Notes: a model not told the origin generated them from the sequence alone. Numbered from the stretch's first letter, positions 34,596 through 44,378 are shown. The stretch is DNA of 64,000 nucleotides from Methylococcales bacterium (GCA_030949405.1 JAUZSN010000002.1:1970553-2034552), one strand, 5' to 3'. Program-made: numbers and translations.

Positions 34596-37500
34596 CTATA
34601 AGGGGGGATTTAATGTTTTTTGCATGTAATCTTCAAAGTCTTGTGTATTCAAAGGTCTACTAAATAAATACCCTTGGTAATTAAAACATCCATGCGCTTT
34701 CAAAAATTCAAATTGGGGTTGTGTTTCAACCCCTTCGGCAATAACACTTAATTTTAAGTGTTTAGCCATAGCAATAATGGTATCAATAATGATTTGGTCA
34801 TCACTGTCATTTTCTAAATCATCAATAAATGCTTTGTCAATTTTAAGTTCATCAATCGGAAGACGTTTTAAATAAGAAAGTGAAGAGTAACCTGTCCCAA
34901 AATCATCAATTGAAAAAATAAAGCCTAAATTCTTTAAATGCTTCATTTTTTCGACCGTTTCTGTGATGTCGTCTAAAAAGGTTCCTTCGGTTAATTCTAA
35001 AATAATTAATTTTGGATTGATTCCAATTTTATTGATTTGTTGAATTAATTTGTTCGCAAAATATTCTTCTTTAAATTGATTAGGACTGACATTAATTGAA
35101 AATTTTTGTCCTTTTTTTAAGAACTTAGATTCTTCCCACTGTTTAATTTGTTGAAATCCTTGTTGAATAATCCAATCACCGATTTCAATAATTAACCCGA
35201 CTTCTTCCGCAATAGGAATAAATTGATCGGGTGGAATATAACCTTTTGTTGGGTGTTTCCAACGTAATAAAACTTCGGAACCGATTAACTCTTTTTGTTG
35301 ATTGACTTGGGGTTGATAATATAATTGGAGTTGCTTTTCTAACAAGGCGATGCGTAAATCTTTTTCTATTTCTAGGCGTTTATTAGCCATTGCTTGCATT
35401 TGTGGATGATAAAATAGAAAGTTATTTCGTCCCTTATCTTTGGCCTGATATAAAGCCGTATCCGCTTGTTTAAATACAATTTCAGCGTTTTCATTTTTAA
35501 TTGGAAATAAGGCAATACCAATGCTACTACTATTATAGTACTGATGCTCTTTTAGTTGATAAGGTCTACGCAATTCCTGTAGTAGTTTTTCGGTTACTTT
35601 TCTTACTTTGGTTACTGCACTTTCTAAATTTAAACTTAAATGGGTGAGTAAAACAATAAATTCATCACCGCCAAGTCGGGCCGCTATATCTTCTTTGCGT
35701 AATTCATTTTTAAGTCGTTTAGCAATTTGAACTAAAAGTTCATCACCGACTTCATGGCCTAGTGAGTCATTAAGGTTTTTAAAATGATCTAAATCAATAA
35801 ATAATAACGCGCCAAAAAAATGGTGTCGTTTAGCGGCTGAAATTTCATCAGCAAGGCGATTATTAATCATTCGGCGATTAGGCAACGAGGTTAATGAGTC
35901 GTAATAAGCTAACCGTTGGATTTCTGCTTCATCTTGTTTACGCTGATTAATACTGACACCCACGCCTCGAAGACCGGATACGTTACCTTCGTTATTAATA
36001 ACGACTTGCCCTTTAACCTCTTCCCATAAAATGGTTCCCTTGGCGGTAATATTTCGGTGGGTTAGTTCAAATTTACCTTTTTCATGAATGACGTTCTTTA
36101 AAATGCTCATCGCAGAAACAATTTCTTCTTCTTCAGGCATAAATTCAAAGGGTTTATGTCCTAACAATTCTGAACGCTTGTAACCTTTAATGGCCTCTAC
36201 TTTTTCAGTTAAATAGGTGTAATAACCCTCAAGATCAACTTCCCAGATATAAGCTTCTGAGGCTTCAATAACATCACGAAATCGTAATTCACTCAGTTTT
36301 AATGCCTCCATCGTGATGTATTGTTTGGTCACATCTTGAAAAACTAAAATAGCCCCTACAATTTGCTTGCCTTCATCTAAAATAGGCGCGGCACTATCAG
36401 AGATTTGATATTCAACCCCTTGTTTGGAAATGAGGGTTGTATGATTTGCAAGCCCAACAATTTTTTTTTCGCGTAAAACTTGGTGAATGGGGTTTATAAC
36501 CTCTTTTCGAGTACTGGTATTGATAATATGAAAAATGTTATCAAAGGGAAGTCTGAGGACATCTTTTTCTTTCCAGCCTGTTAAGGATTCGGCAACGGGG
36601 TTCATTCGAGTGATTAAGCCTATTTTATTAACGACGATGACACCGTCCCCAATTGAATCAAGCGTAACGGATAAGTTTTTTTCTTTCTCAAGTAAGGCCG
36701 CTTCCGCTTTGTTCCGTAATTGATTTAACAGTATATTTTCTAGGGCAAACGAAATATCTTGTGCCATCTCATCAAGTAAGCTAATAAGATCGGTTGAAAA
36801 ATAATTTTTTACATCGGCATAAATATTAAAGGCTCCTACGACCAAACCAAATTTAACAATAGGAAAGGCGGCACTTGATTGTATGGGTTTCTTTTTTGCG
36901 ACTCTATACCACGGCTTATTACGAATGGCATGTAAAAAGTCATTATTAATAACATGTGTATTTTCTCTAATCGCAATAGCCGTTGCTCCTTGACCTTCAG
37001 GAATTTCTGGGTTGACAGAAATAAAAATATTTTCTAAATAATTTTCGGCTGAACCCGATTTAGCGGCCACTTCAATTTTGGAGGTTTGATGGTTAAGTAA
37101 CCCTATCCATGCTAATGAGAATTGTTTTTTTTCTACGGTGATTTGACAAATATCATCAAATAATTTTTGCTGCGATTTAGCTCGAATAATTAATTGATTG
37201 CTTGCACTTAATAATGAATATAAATCCATTTGTCGCTTCAAGTTCTGCTGGGTTGTTTCTAAATGTAAGGTTAATTCATTAAAGGCACGCCCTAAAACCG
37301 CTAATTCCCCTGTTCCTGTTAATTCAGATTGGGCTAATTTATTTTCAGAAAAAAGTTCGATGACCCTGACTAGGTGGTTAATGGGTTGATTAATAAAATA
37401 GCTTAAAAGAACCATTAGAATTAGCATCGAAAGCAAAGCCATTGGTAATAAAAGGACTCCTTGGGCGAAAACATTAGCCTGAATAGTCGCTAAAGCAGGG

Positions 37501-37997
37501 GTTAAATTATAATGGAGGTATAGTAATCCATAAGAAAATGAATCTGATTTTTTTACTTCGGAGGGGAATAGGACTGGAAAAACAGCATGAATAGACGGGT
37601 CAATTTCTGAAAGCTCGATCTTAAATTTTATGGGCGTTTGTTTATCCTGCTTGATATAGTTATTAGGAATAACCTCCGTGGCTTTTTTGGACTTCCAATG
37701 AGAATGATTGGCATACTCTATTTGCCCCTGAGGGTTGATTAATACCAATGTTTTAATGCCTGTTTCTATCGCTAAGACATTAATCTCTTGTTCAATAAAA
37801 TACAAATGTTGCCGAACGATTGCTTTTTCCGCAAGCTTTTGTAAACGAATCATTAAATAACGTACGTCTTCTATTTTATGTTGTTTTAGATTGTTTGTTT
37901 GCAATGTTAATTGACAAAATAATAGCCCAGAAATTAATACTATTGTTAATAGTAAAACAACAACAGGAATCCATAAACGTAAAGAAACAGTTTTCAT
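34596..37997 (-). CDS. Membrane GAF-PAS-PAS-GGDEF-EAL cyclic-di-GMP protein
   Basis: The order in 1133 residues is membrane helix (10-32), a periplasmic sensor loop (about 33-175), a second helix (about 180-200) and a HAMP-like linker. Next come a GAF domain (about 265-420), two PAS domains (about 440-560 and 570-690), GGDEF and EAL. The cyclase signature ARLGGDEFIVLL is intact. The EAL domain has EVLLRW in place of EALLRW, but the metal and catalytic residues NVSPNQF, ELTEGTF, DDFGTGYSS, KIDKAFI and AEGVE are present. Both synthesis and breakdown of c-di-GMP are therefore possible. It signals from the inner membrane. Confidence 0.9.
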   Translation of the reverse strand: MKTVSLRLWIPVVVLLLTIVLISGLLFCQLTLQTNNLKQHKIEDVRYLMIRLQKLAEKAIVRQHLYFIEQEINVLAIETGIKTLVLINPQGQIEYANHSHWKSKKATEVIPNNYIKQDKQTPIKFKIELSEIDPSIHAVFPVLFPSEVKKSDSFSYGLLYLHYNLTPALATIQANVFAQGVLLLPMALLSMLILMVLLSYFINQPINHLVRVIELFSENKLAQSELTGTGELAVLGRAFNELTLHLETTQQNLKRQMDLYSLLSASNQLIIRAKSQQKLFDDICQITVEKKQFSLAWIGLLNHQTSKIEVAAKSGSAENYLENIFISVNPEIPEGQGATAIAIRENTHVINNDFLHAIRNKPWYRVAKKKPIQSSAAFPIVKFGLVVGAFNIYADVKNYFSTDLISLLDEMAQDISFALENILLNQLRNKAEAALLEKEKNLSVTLDSIGDGVIVVNKIGLITRMNPVAESLTGWKEKDVLRLPFDNIFHIINTSTRKEVINPIHQVLREKKIVGLANHTTLISKQGVEYQISDSAAPILDEGKQIVGAILVFQDVTKQYITMEALKLSELRFRDVIEASEAYIWEVDLEGYYTYLTEKVEAIKGYKRSELLGHKPFEFMPEEEEIVSAMSILKNVIHEKGKFELTHRNITAKGTILWEEVKGQVVINNEGNVSGLRGVGVSINQRKQDEAEIQRLAYYDSLTSLPNRRMINNRLADEISAAKRHHFFGALLFIDLDHFKNLNDSLGHEVGDELLVQIAKRLKNELRKEDIAARLGGDEFIVLLTHLSLNLESAVTKVRKVTEKLLQELRRPYQLKEHQYYNSSSIGIALFPIKNENAEIVFKQADTALYQAKDKGRNNFLFYHPQMQAMANKRLEIEKDLRIALLEKQLQLYYQPQVNQQKELIGSEVLLRWKHPTKGYIPPDQFIPIAEEVGLIIEIGDWIIQQGFQQIKQWEESKFLKKGQKFSINVSPNQFKEEYFANKLIQQINKIGINPKLIILELTEGTFLDDITETVEKMKHLKNLGFIFSIDDFGTGYSSLSYLKRLPIDELKIDKAFIDDLENDSDDQIIIDTIIAMAKHLKLSVIAEGVETQPQFEFLKAHGCFNYQGYLFSRPLNTQDFEDYMQKTLNPPL

Positions 37998-38052
37998 TAA
38001 ACACCTTTCTTTAGGTAACAGTGATTATTAAATTATAACGCGTGTAGATTAA

Positions 38053-38154
38053 GGCTACCAACGTAATATGGGACAAAAAAACAGGCGCTATATCTTTGAG
38101 GTTTTGAAAACCTCAAAGATCTGAATGCAACGATTCTACCTTACGTTGGTAGCC
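38053..38154. repeat. Palindromic element copy C, variant with inner hairpin
   Basis: Perfect 14-bp ends (GGCTACCAACGTAA and TTACGTTGGTAGCC) enclose a different centre. The centre contains its own 25-bp near-perfect hairpin (CTTTGAGGTTTT at 38094 with AAAACCTCAAAG to 38118). The ends match the common element, but the middle does not. Confidence 0.75.
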
Positions 38155-38185
38155 TAAATTAACTCAATATCTGAATATAAAATTT

Positions 38186-38263
38186 CAGAAGAGATGGGTT
38201 GCTTTATATCTCTGTATTTAATTTACAGTGTATACCATAGAGATAAAAAACATCCCATTTCTG
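38186..38263. terminator. Long imperfect hairpin downstream of the STAS gene
   Basis: CAGAAGAGATGGG with CCCATTTCTG, and TTTATATCTC with GAGATAAA, form an imperfect stem just after the STAS stop (minus strand). No long T-run follows, so termination is only suggested. Confidence 0.35.
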
Positions 38264-38270
38264 CGATTTT

Positions 38271-38684
38271 TTAATCCATTTTGATGGTATCACCCGTTTC
38301 TAATGCTTCAACGCAATCCCGAAAATTAGAGAATAAATTTATCTCTGGAATCAAGCAGGGAATTAAACCAATATTTTTTAACATATCTTTGGGTTGTTCT
38401 TGTATATCAATCATCATGACGACAACGCCTTTCTCTTTTAAAGAAAGAACAGCATCTTCAATGACATAAATTCCAGACTGATCAATGTAAGGTACTTTAG
38501 ACATGCGCATAACGACGACTTTTACCTCAGGAAGTTTATGGTGCATATCTTGAAAAGCGACGGCAAAACCAAAAAATATAGGCCTGTCAAAATGTTTAAT
38601 ATAAACCTGTGTCTGAATTTTTTTTGAAATATTTTCCTCATCATCGCATGATTCTTCATGTGCAAATTGGGCGACTGACCCCAT
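38271..38684 (-). CDS. STAS-domain protein, C-terminal remnant of a SulP anion transporter
   Basis: The 137 residues form a STAS domain: QVYIKHFDRPIFFGFAVAF, then VVVMRMSKVPYIDQSGIYVI. Both match the cytoplasmic C-terminus of SulP-family sulfate/bicarbonate transporters. No membrane segments precede it. The palindromic element begins 11 bp upstream of the ATG (38695), so the transporter body appears to have been lost where that element sits. The remaining STAS could be made alone, since a start exists, but it would not transport anything. Confidence 0.7.
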   Translation of the reverse strand: MGSVAQFAHEESCDDEENISKKIQTQVYIKHFDRPIFFGFAVAFQDMHHKLPEVKVVVMRMSKVPYIDQSGIYVIEDAVLSLKEKGVVVMMIDIQEQPKDMLKNIGLIPCLIPEINLFSNFRDCVEALETGDTIKMD

Positions 38685-38694
38685 TGCTGATTTA

Positions 38695-38786
38695 GGCTAC
38701 CAACTTAAGGCGGGACACCTTGAGGTTAAGCCGTTCGTGCTGAGCTTGTCGAAGTATGAACCGCTTAACCGTCTTAAGTTGGTACC
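38695..38786. repeat. Palindromic element copy D with nested repeat
   Basis: GGCTACCAACTTAAGGCGGG opens the copy and CTTAAGTTGGTACC closes it. Inside lies the separate REP-like core TTCGTGCTGAGCTTGTCGAA, flanked by GGTTAAGCCG and CCGCTTAACC. It sits immediately upstream of the truncated STAS gene. Confidence 0.8.
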
Positions 38787-38843
38787 CCACTTTTTGAATG
38801 GCTTATAGAAAGCGTTGACGTTTATTAAAATACGGTAGGGGCA

Positions 38844-39410
38844 TTAGGCTTTAGGTAGAGTAACCCCTTGTTGTCCTTGGTATTTCCCCCCTCTGTCTTT
38901 ATAAGACGTTTCACACACTTCATCGCCCCCAAAAAATAACATTTGTGCAACGCCTTCATTGGCGTAAATTTTGGCGGGTAAGGGGGTGGTATTAGAAAAT
39001 TCTAGTGTGACATGACCTTCCCATTCAGGTTCTAAAGGAGTTACATTCACAATAATACCACAACGGGCATAGGTACTTTTCCCTAAACAAATCGTGAGTA
39101 CATCGCGTGGAATACGAAAAAATTCAATCGTTCTTGCTAAGGCAAAAGAGTTAGGTGGAATAATGCAGACATCTGATTTGACATCAACGAAACTATCTTC
39201 ATTAAAATCTTTGGGATCAACAATGGCCGAGTTAATATTCGTAAAAATTTTAAATTCATCCGCGCAGCGAACATCATAACCATAACTTGATGTTCCATAA
39301 GAAATGACTCGCCCTTGCGATGAATTTTTTATTTGACCGGGAATGAAAGGCTCGATCATTTTATGTTGTTGAGCCATACGGCGGATCCAAATGTCAGATT
39401 TAATACTCAT
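38844..39410 (-). CDS. dcd: dCTP deaminase
   Basis: The 188-residue enzyme deaminates dCTP to dUTP, feeding thymidylate synthesis. Recognisable words are [13 protein letters not shown] at the start, [17 protein letters not shown], the substrate-binding [13 protein letters not shown], and the active-site region [18 protein letters not shown] with the catalytic Glu. The C-terminal [12 protein letters not shown] loop is complete and the length is normal. It is divergent from the rhodanese gene with about 60 bp between starts. Confidence 0.95.
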   Translation of the reverse strand: MSIKSDIWIRRMAQQHKMIEPFIPGQIKNSSQGRVISYGTSSYGYDVRCADEFKIFTNINSAIVDPKDFNEDSFVDVKSDVCIIPPNSFALARTIEFFRIPRDVLTICLGKSTYARCGIIVNVTPLEPEWEGHVTLEFSNTTPLPAKIYANEGVAQMLFFGGDEVCETSYKDRGGKYQGQQGVTLPKA

Positions 39411-39471
39411 AATTTATTAAAGTTTAGCAAAATGGTACTATTGTATTACCCTCATCTCCCTAAAAACAATC

Positions 39472-39795
39472 ATGACCATCAAACAAATTTCAGCAGAAAC
39501 GTTACAGCACGATTTAAATACGAATCATCCTCCTTTATTATTAGACGTTAGAGAGCCACATGAATTTGAATTCGTCCATATTAAAGAGAGTAATTTAGTG
39601 CCGCTTAATCAAATTCCAAACTATATTACTAACTTGGATTTTGAACAAGCTATTGTCCTGATTTGTCATCACGGAATGCGAAGTCAACAGGCGGCAGAGT
39701 ATATGAATAAAGCAGGTTTTATAAATTTATTCAATCTTGTTGGTGGAATTGATGCGTGGGCAATTAAGTGTAACCCCACTATGCGACGGTATTAA
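39472..39795 (+). CDS. Single-domain rhodanese-like sulfurtransferase
   Basis: The 107-residue protein has a complete rhodanese fold. LLLDVREPHEFEFVHI forms the first helix and loop, the active-site loop is CHHGMRS with its catalytic cysteine near residue 72, and GGIDAWA closes the domain. There is no signal peptide, so it carries sulfur in the cytoplasm. Such proteins move persulfide to acceptors or detoxify cyanide; the partner is unknown. It lies 58 bp upstream of glmS on the same strand. Confidence 0.9.
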   Translation: MTIKQISAETLQHDLNTNHPPLLLDVREPHEFEFVHIKESNLVPLNQIPNYITNLDFEQAIVLICHHGMRSQQAAEYMNKAGFINLFNLVGGIDAWAIKCNPTMRRY

Positions 39796-39853
39796 ATTAT
39801 CTTAACTTGTTTGAATACAGATACTATATTAATTAACTTAATTGGAAATAAAC

Positions 39854-41669
39854 ATGTGTGGAATTGTAGGTATTATTGGTCTTAACGATATTTCAACCGA
39901 ACTGATAACAATGCTTCAAGGACTTGAATACAGAGGGTATGATTCATCAGGGATTGCGGTCAATTATAATGGAGATTTTCAAGTTTACAAAAAAAGCAGG
40001 GGCGTTATCAGTTTTAAAAAAAGAAATCGAAGGCATTACCTTAAAAGGAACCTCTGGCATTGCGCATACCCGTTGGGCAACTCATGGGGCCCCCACCGAT
40101 AATAATGCCCATCCTTTTTTATCCTTCAATTCATCGGTGACGGTTGTCCACAACGGCATTATTGAAAACTATAAAGCCCTTCGACAAAGTTTATCTGAAA
40201 AAGGGTATGCGATGGAGTCTGAAACTGACTCAGAAGTCATAGCCCACTTAATAGAATTATTTACGGTGAATAATCCTCACTGGACGTTTAATGAATTGGT
40301 CGCTTATTTAGCTGAAACATTAAAAGGGGCCTACGCTTTATTGATTCAGTTTGTAAATAAACCCAATGAAATTTATGGGTTACGGTTTGAATGCCCATTA
40401 GCCTACGTTCAAACGCCAACCACGGTTGCCATATCATCTGATATAGCCAGTTTAATCGGCTATGATCGGAATATAAATATATTACGTGATGGGCAGGCGG
40501 TTCATTTAACCCTAGATACAGAGGATCTTATTAACTTTGACAGTTCCGAAGTAGATTGTTTGCATGTTAATGTTGATTGGGATGTTAAAGCGGCTGAAAA
40601 ACTAGGTTACGATTATTTTTTAAGAAAAGAGATTGCGGAACAGCCGACTTCTGTGCGCGGGTTAAAAAATACGTTAATGGAAAAAGTTAATGAAATTGAT
40701 GAGTTTATAACCTCCGTTAATCCAGACGCTATTATTTTTATTGCGTGTGGCTCGGCTTCGTATAGTTGTGTTTTTGCCACCGTTTTTGCACGAAATATAG
40801 AATTAAAACAACGTGTATCATGGGAAATTGGTTCTGAATTTAGATATAACCCTCCGATTATTAATGAAAAAACCTTAGTGATTGGAATGAGTCAATCAGG
40901 TGAAACGGCGGATACGGTGAGTGCATTACGTTATGCCAAATTGAAAGGCGCAAAAATAATTTCGGTTATTAACGTGGTTGGGAGTACGATTAGTATGATT
41001 GGTGATTTAACGCTGAATCTTAGTGCAGGCCCTGAAGTGGCGGTTCCTAGTACGAAAGCCGTGATTAATCAATTTATTGCGGCGGTGTTTCTTATTGAGG
41101 TTTTACGTCAACAAAAGCGAGAGGCATTAAAGCAATGGCTTGTATCTATTGAAGAACTGGAAGTAGGCATAGAAAAAATAATAGAAATGGAAGAAGACAT
41201 TAAAAATTATGCCAAACTCTTGGCAGGGCATCAAAATATGTTTGTTGTGGGCCGAGGACTAGATTATCCAACTTCATTAGAAGGGGCATTAAAGTTAAAG
41301 GAAACCGCTTATATCCATGCAGAAGCGATGTATGCAGGCGAGTTTAAGCATGGGAGTATTTCTTTAATTGAATATGGAATGCCTGTGTTAATTTTACTGG
41401 GTGATGAATCCGTTGCGGTAAAAACAGTGATTAATGCAGAAGAAGTCGCTACACGTGGGGGGCAACTTCTGGTTATTGATTCACTAGATGGTGAATGTTT
41501 TGATTTTTCGTGTGACGTTAGTTATATAAAAATTCCTCCGCTTAAAAAGCCATTTAACTTAATTGCTCAAATAGTTGTCTTACAATTACTTGCTTATCAT
41601 GCAGGTTTACACCGTAATATTAACGTTGATAAACCTAGAAATTTAGCCAAATCAGTTACGGTAGAATAG
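39854..41669 (+). pseudogene. glmS: Glutamine-fructose-6-phosphate aminotransferase, frameshifted
   Basis: From ATG 39854 the frame reads MCGIVGIIGLND with the catalytic Cys2 and LEYRGYDSSGIAV. At an A7 run (39989-39995) one base too many shifts it. The other frame continues AGALSVLKKEIEG, GIAHTRWATHGAP and both SIS domains (GMSQSGETADTVSALR; KHGSISLIEYGMP), ending DKPRNLAKSVTVE. The enzyme makes glucosamine-6-phosphate for the cell wall and is usually essential. Several core words differ from E. coli (CGSASYS for CGTSYHA), so a paralog is possible. Either the shift is an assembly error or another glmS exists. Confidence 0.88.
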
Positions 41670-41760
41670 TAACTATTTTTGTCATTGTGGATGTAAGGTA
41701 TTCCGAAAATGAGGTAGAGGTTTTAGTGATGGGGGCATGACGTTTCGCTAAGGCAACCTA

Positions 41761-42849
41761 TTGGGTGTCATCTTTAATAAAGGTCATAAAATTTTGTCAA
41801 TAACATCACCAAGCCTATTTGGTTTACTAAAAACCAACAGAGACTTTAGTCAGAAAGAATCATGGGGTAAAAATCAATTTAATTCCTCTTTTCCTGCCTC
41901 GCTATGCTGTTATCTGGCATCAAAAAATATTGAGGCCAATTATTTAGCCATTAAAAATAGTCGCTATACACATTCATTAATAGGAGTGCAAGACGTATTT
42001 GGAATTCCAGCAGAGAGTAACGATTTATATTTTGCGTTTGAATCTCAGTATACGCCATTCCAAAAATATGTTATCGGGACACTACCAAGAACGGACATAG
42101 TTATTCAAAAAGAAAGCACAGGAGAATGTTTAGCTGGACTTGAAGTGAAATTAACGGCCTTACCCGATAACACAACGTGTAATTTAGACGATCATTTTTA
42201 CGGTAGTGAAATAGTTGTACGCCCTGATTCTATTGTTTATTTAGCGTGTAGTCTTGCATTAAATTTCAGTGAAAAACTGGCTGATTATCTCGGTGAAATG
42301 ACTATAGATGACTGGTCAGATGCCTCTCAAGTATTACCTCATATTAAAAATATTGTTACAGCTATTGAAAAAATTTCACTGGCTACTGAAAAATATCAAA
42401 CTCCCTTTCTTATTCAACCTGTTTGGAAGACAACAGGAAAATCGCCACAATTAGCAGAGCAGTGTTTAGATGTATTCGTTTGGAGTGATGCAGGATTTAG
42501 CTATTTTATTTCCAAGATTGCAAGTAAAGACCCTAATGCCAATAAAATTACTCGCCAAACACGGACGGCTATATGGCTGTATAAAATGTTAAAAGACTTT
42601 AATGAGCATGGGAAATTTAATCATAAAGAAATCATCGATAGCCTTTCGTATAACACAAAAAATGATAAAGCATTTTCATCAACAGGAAATATTACCCATA
42701 AATACATGTCAACTGAGCGGCTTAAAAAGCCAATTATAGCTAAATCAGAAATTAAAAATATCATTTTAGGTGGTGGGCAAAATATGCTTAGCCCCGAACG
42801 TCGATTTGATGCGATCGTTTTTAATTCACCTGGGCTATTTGAATCATGA
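41761..42849 (+). CDS. HindVP-type type II restriction endonuclease
   Basis: The 362-residue protein matches the HindVP restriction endonuclease family. It has an N-terminal SPSLFGLLKTNRDFS and a PD-(D/E)xK site, LPRTD112 followed by GLE128VK130. Its stop overlaps the start of the C5 methyltransferase by four bases (TCATGA), so the two are co-translated. The HindVP family recognises GRCGYC; whether this enzyme does is inferred. The start is TTG 41761, with AAGG 7 bp upstream; no ATG is available near it. Confidence 0.85.
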   Translation: MGVIFNKGHKILSITSPSLFGLLKTNRDFSQKESWGKNQFNSSFPASLCCYLASKNIEANYLAIKNSRYTHSLIGVQDVFGIPAESNDLYFAFESQYTPFQKYVIGTLPRTDIVIQKESTGECLAGLEVKLTALPDNTTCNLDDHFYGSEIVVRPDSIVYLACSLALNFSEKLADYLGEMTIDDWSDASQVLPHIKNIVTAIEKISLATEKYQTPFLIQPVWKTTGKSPQLAEQCLDVFVWSDAGFSYFISKIASKDPNANKITRQTRTAIWLYKMLKDFNEHGKFNHKEIIDSLSYNTKNDKAFSSTGNITHKYMSTERLKKPIIAKSEIKNIILGGGQNMLSPERRFDAIVFNSPGLFES

Positions 42850-43829
42850 AATGTGTTGATTTATTTTCGGGGTGTGGAGGAATGTCCTTGGGTTTTCAAA
42901 TGGCTGGTGTGGACATATTGGCCGCTATTGATAATTGGGAAAAATCCATTAATGTCTATAATAAAAATTTTTCACATAAATGTTATCTGCATGATCTGAA
43001 AGATGAGGAAGGGGCATTAAAAATTATAGATAAGTTTAATCCTGAGATGATAATAGGAGGGCCTCCTTGTCAAGATTTTTCATCTGCGGGAAAAAGAGAT
43101 GAAACGTTAGGTCGAGCTGATTTGACCTATCATTTTGCAAATATTATTTGTTCTTATCAACCGAAATGGTTTGTGATGGAAAATGTAGAACGCATTAAAA
43201 AAAGCCATATTCTTGCAGAGGTTATCCAACAGTATGAAAAAGCTGGTTACGGGTTAACCTCGGTTATATTAGATGCTTCCTATTGTAATACGCCTCAATC
43301 AAGAAAAAGATTTTTTCTAATAGGTGCATTGGGACAGGAAAATAACGTATTGACACCTATTTTTCAGAAAAAATTAACTAATAAAAGAATGACGATTAGG
43401 GATTATCTGGGGGGTAGTTTAGGACTCAAATATTATTATCGACACCCAAGAAACTATAATCGTCGAGGAATTTTTTCTATTGATGAGCCTAGCCCTACGG
43501 TTAGAGGTGTTAATAGACCTGTACCATCAGGCTACAATAAGCATTCAGGAGATCCTGTAAATGCTATACTTTCAGATGTTCGCCCATTGACAACAATAGA
43601 ACGAAGTTATTTGCAAACATTTCCTGAAACTTTTGAATTTTTAGGAACAAAAACAAATCTCGAGCAAATGATTGGTAATGCTGTTCCAGTTAATCTTGCT
43701 AAATTTGTTGCTAGTGGTATTTTAGAGTTTATAGCTAATTCAGAAGTCGAAATACAGGGACAACAGGATTTGTTTACAGGTCTTGATGATTTCATAATGC
43801 CTGGTAAAGTACTTCAGCGGGTAGAATAA
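42846..43829 (+). CDS. DNA (cytosine-5) methyltransferase of the HindVP-like system
   Basis: The 327-residue protein has the C5-methyltransferase motifs in order. These are motif I DLFSGCGGMSLGF (5-17), motif IV GGPPCQDFSSAG with the catalytic Cys near 79, motif VI MENVERI near 118, motif VIII QSRKRFFLIG near 153, and motif X GNAVPVNLAKFVASGI near 280. The target-recognition region lies between VIII and IX. It methylates cytosine on host DNA, protecting the site cut by the upstream enzyme. The operon order is endonuclease first, with a 4-bp overlap. Confidence 0.95.
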   Translation: MKCVDLFSGCGGMSLGFQMAGVDILAAIDNWEKSINVYNKNFSHKCYLHDLKDEEGALKIIDKFNPEMIIGGPPCQDFSSAGKRDETLGRADLTYHFANIICSYQPKWFVMENVERIKKSHILAEVIQQYEKAGYGLTSVILDASYCNTPQSRKRFFLIGALGQENNVLTPIFQKKLTNKRMTIRDYLGGSLGLKYYYRHPRNYNRRGIFSIDEPSPTVRGVNRPVPSGYNKHSGDPVNAILSDVRPLTTIERSYLQTFPETFEFLGTKTNLEQMIGNAVPVNLAKFVASGILEFIANSEVEIQGQQDLFTGLDDFIMPGKVLQRVE

Positions 43830-43970
43830 TAAGTAAATTTGGCAAGGCCATTTTTGAGAGTATCTAATCTTAATATAAATTGAGGCTAAAGCGGGGCTAC
43901 GTTATTTCGTTATGCACAATAAGCTAACCCAGGTAGGTTTACATCGAGTGCCAGATGTTTTTTAGGCACC

Positions 43971-44378
43971 CTACGATATTTTTTGAAAATGTAGAAACAT
44001 CACTAAATCTTTCACAGTATTGACCTTATTCCAATATGGGTTTTTTTCTGGGTTATTTATATTAATGTTTAGTTTTTTTGCAATTTCACTATAAATATCA
44101 TCCAAATCATCGGAATCTATTTTGTAAATCGTATTAAAACAATCGTCTGCTCTGATAGGAAATGGAACTCCCTCATACTTTCCAACCCAGTCTTGAGTTG
44201 AATTAAAGACTTCTCGTATAATTTTTGTATCAATTTTACGATAATCAAAGGAACGTGCGTAGCTACAAATATCAGGCTTTCCTCGACATTTGGCTATTTT
44301 TTTCATTCGATAATAATTCCATATAATATCAAATACCACCAAAAAAATTATTAATCCAATTATTATCAGTGTTTTCAT
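43971..44378 (-). CDS. Membrane-anchored hypothetical protein, possibly acyl-carrier-like domain
   Basis: The 135-residue protein begins with one membrane helix (TLIIIGLIIFLVVFDIIW). A soluble domain follows with an acidic helix (YKIDSDDLDDIYSEIAKKL, near 90-108). That stretch loosely resembles the acyl-carrier-like DUF1493 pattern (Asp-Leu before a helix), but no serine for phosphopantetheine is evident. It lies downstream of the HindVP-like system and between it and repeat copy E. The function is unknown. Confidence 0.5.
   Translation of the reverse strand: MKTLIIIGLIIFLVVFDIIWNYYRMKKIAKCRGKPDICSYARSFDYRKIDTKIIREVFNSTQDWVGKYEGVPFPIRADDCFNTIYKIDSDDLDDIYSEIAKKLNININNPEKNPYWNKVNTVKDLVMFLHFQKIS

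Noticed and set aside
39842-40102. Separate 86-residue glutamine amidotransferase-like gene
   Set aside because: It is the start of glmS before the A7 frameshift; its last part is out-of-frame translation.
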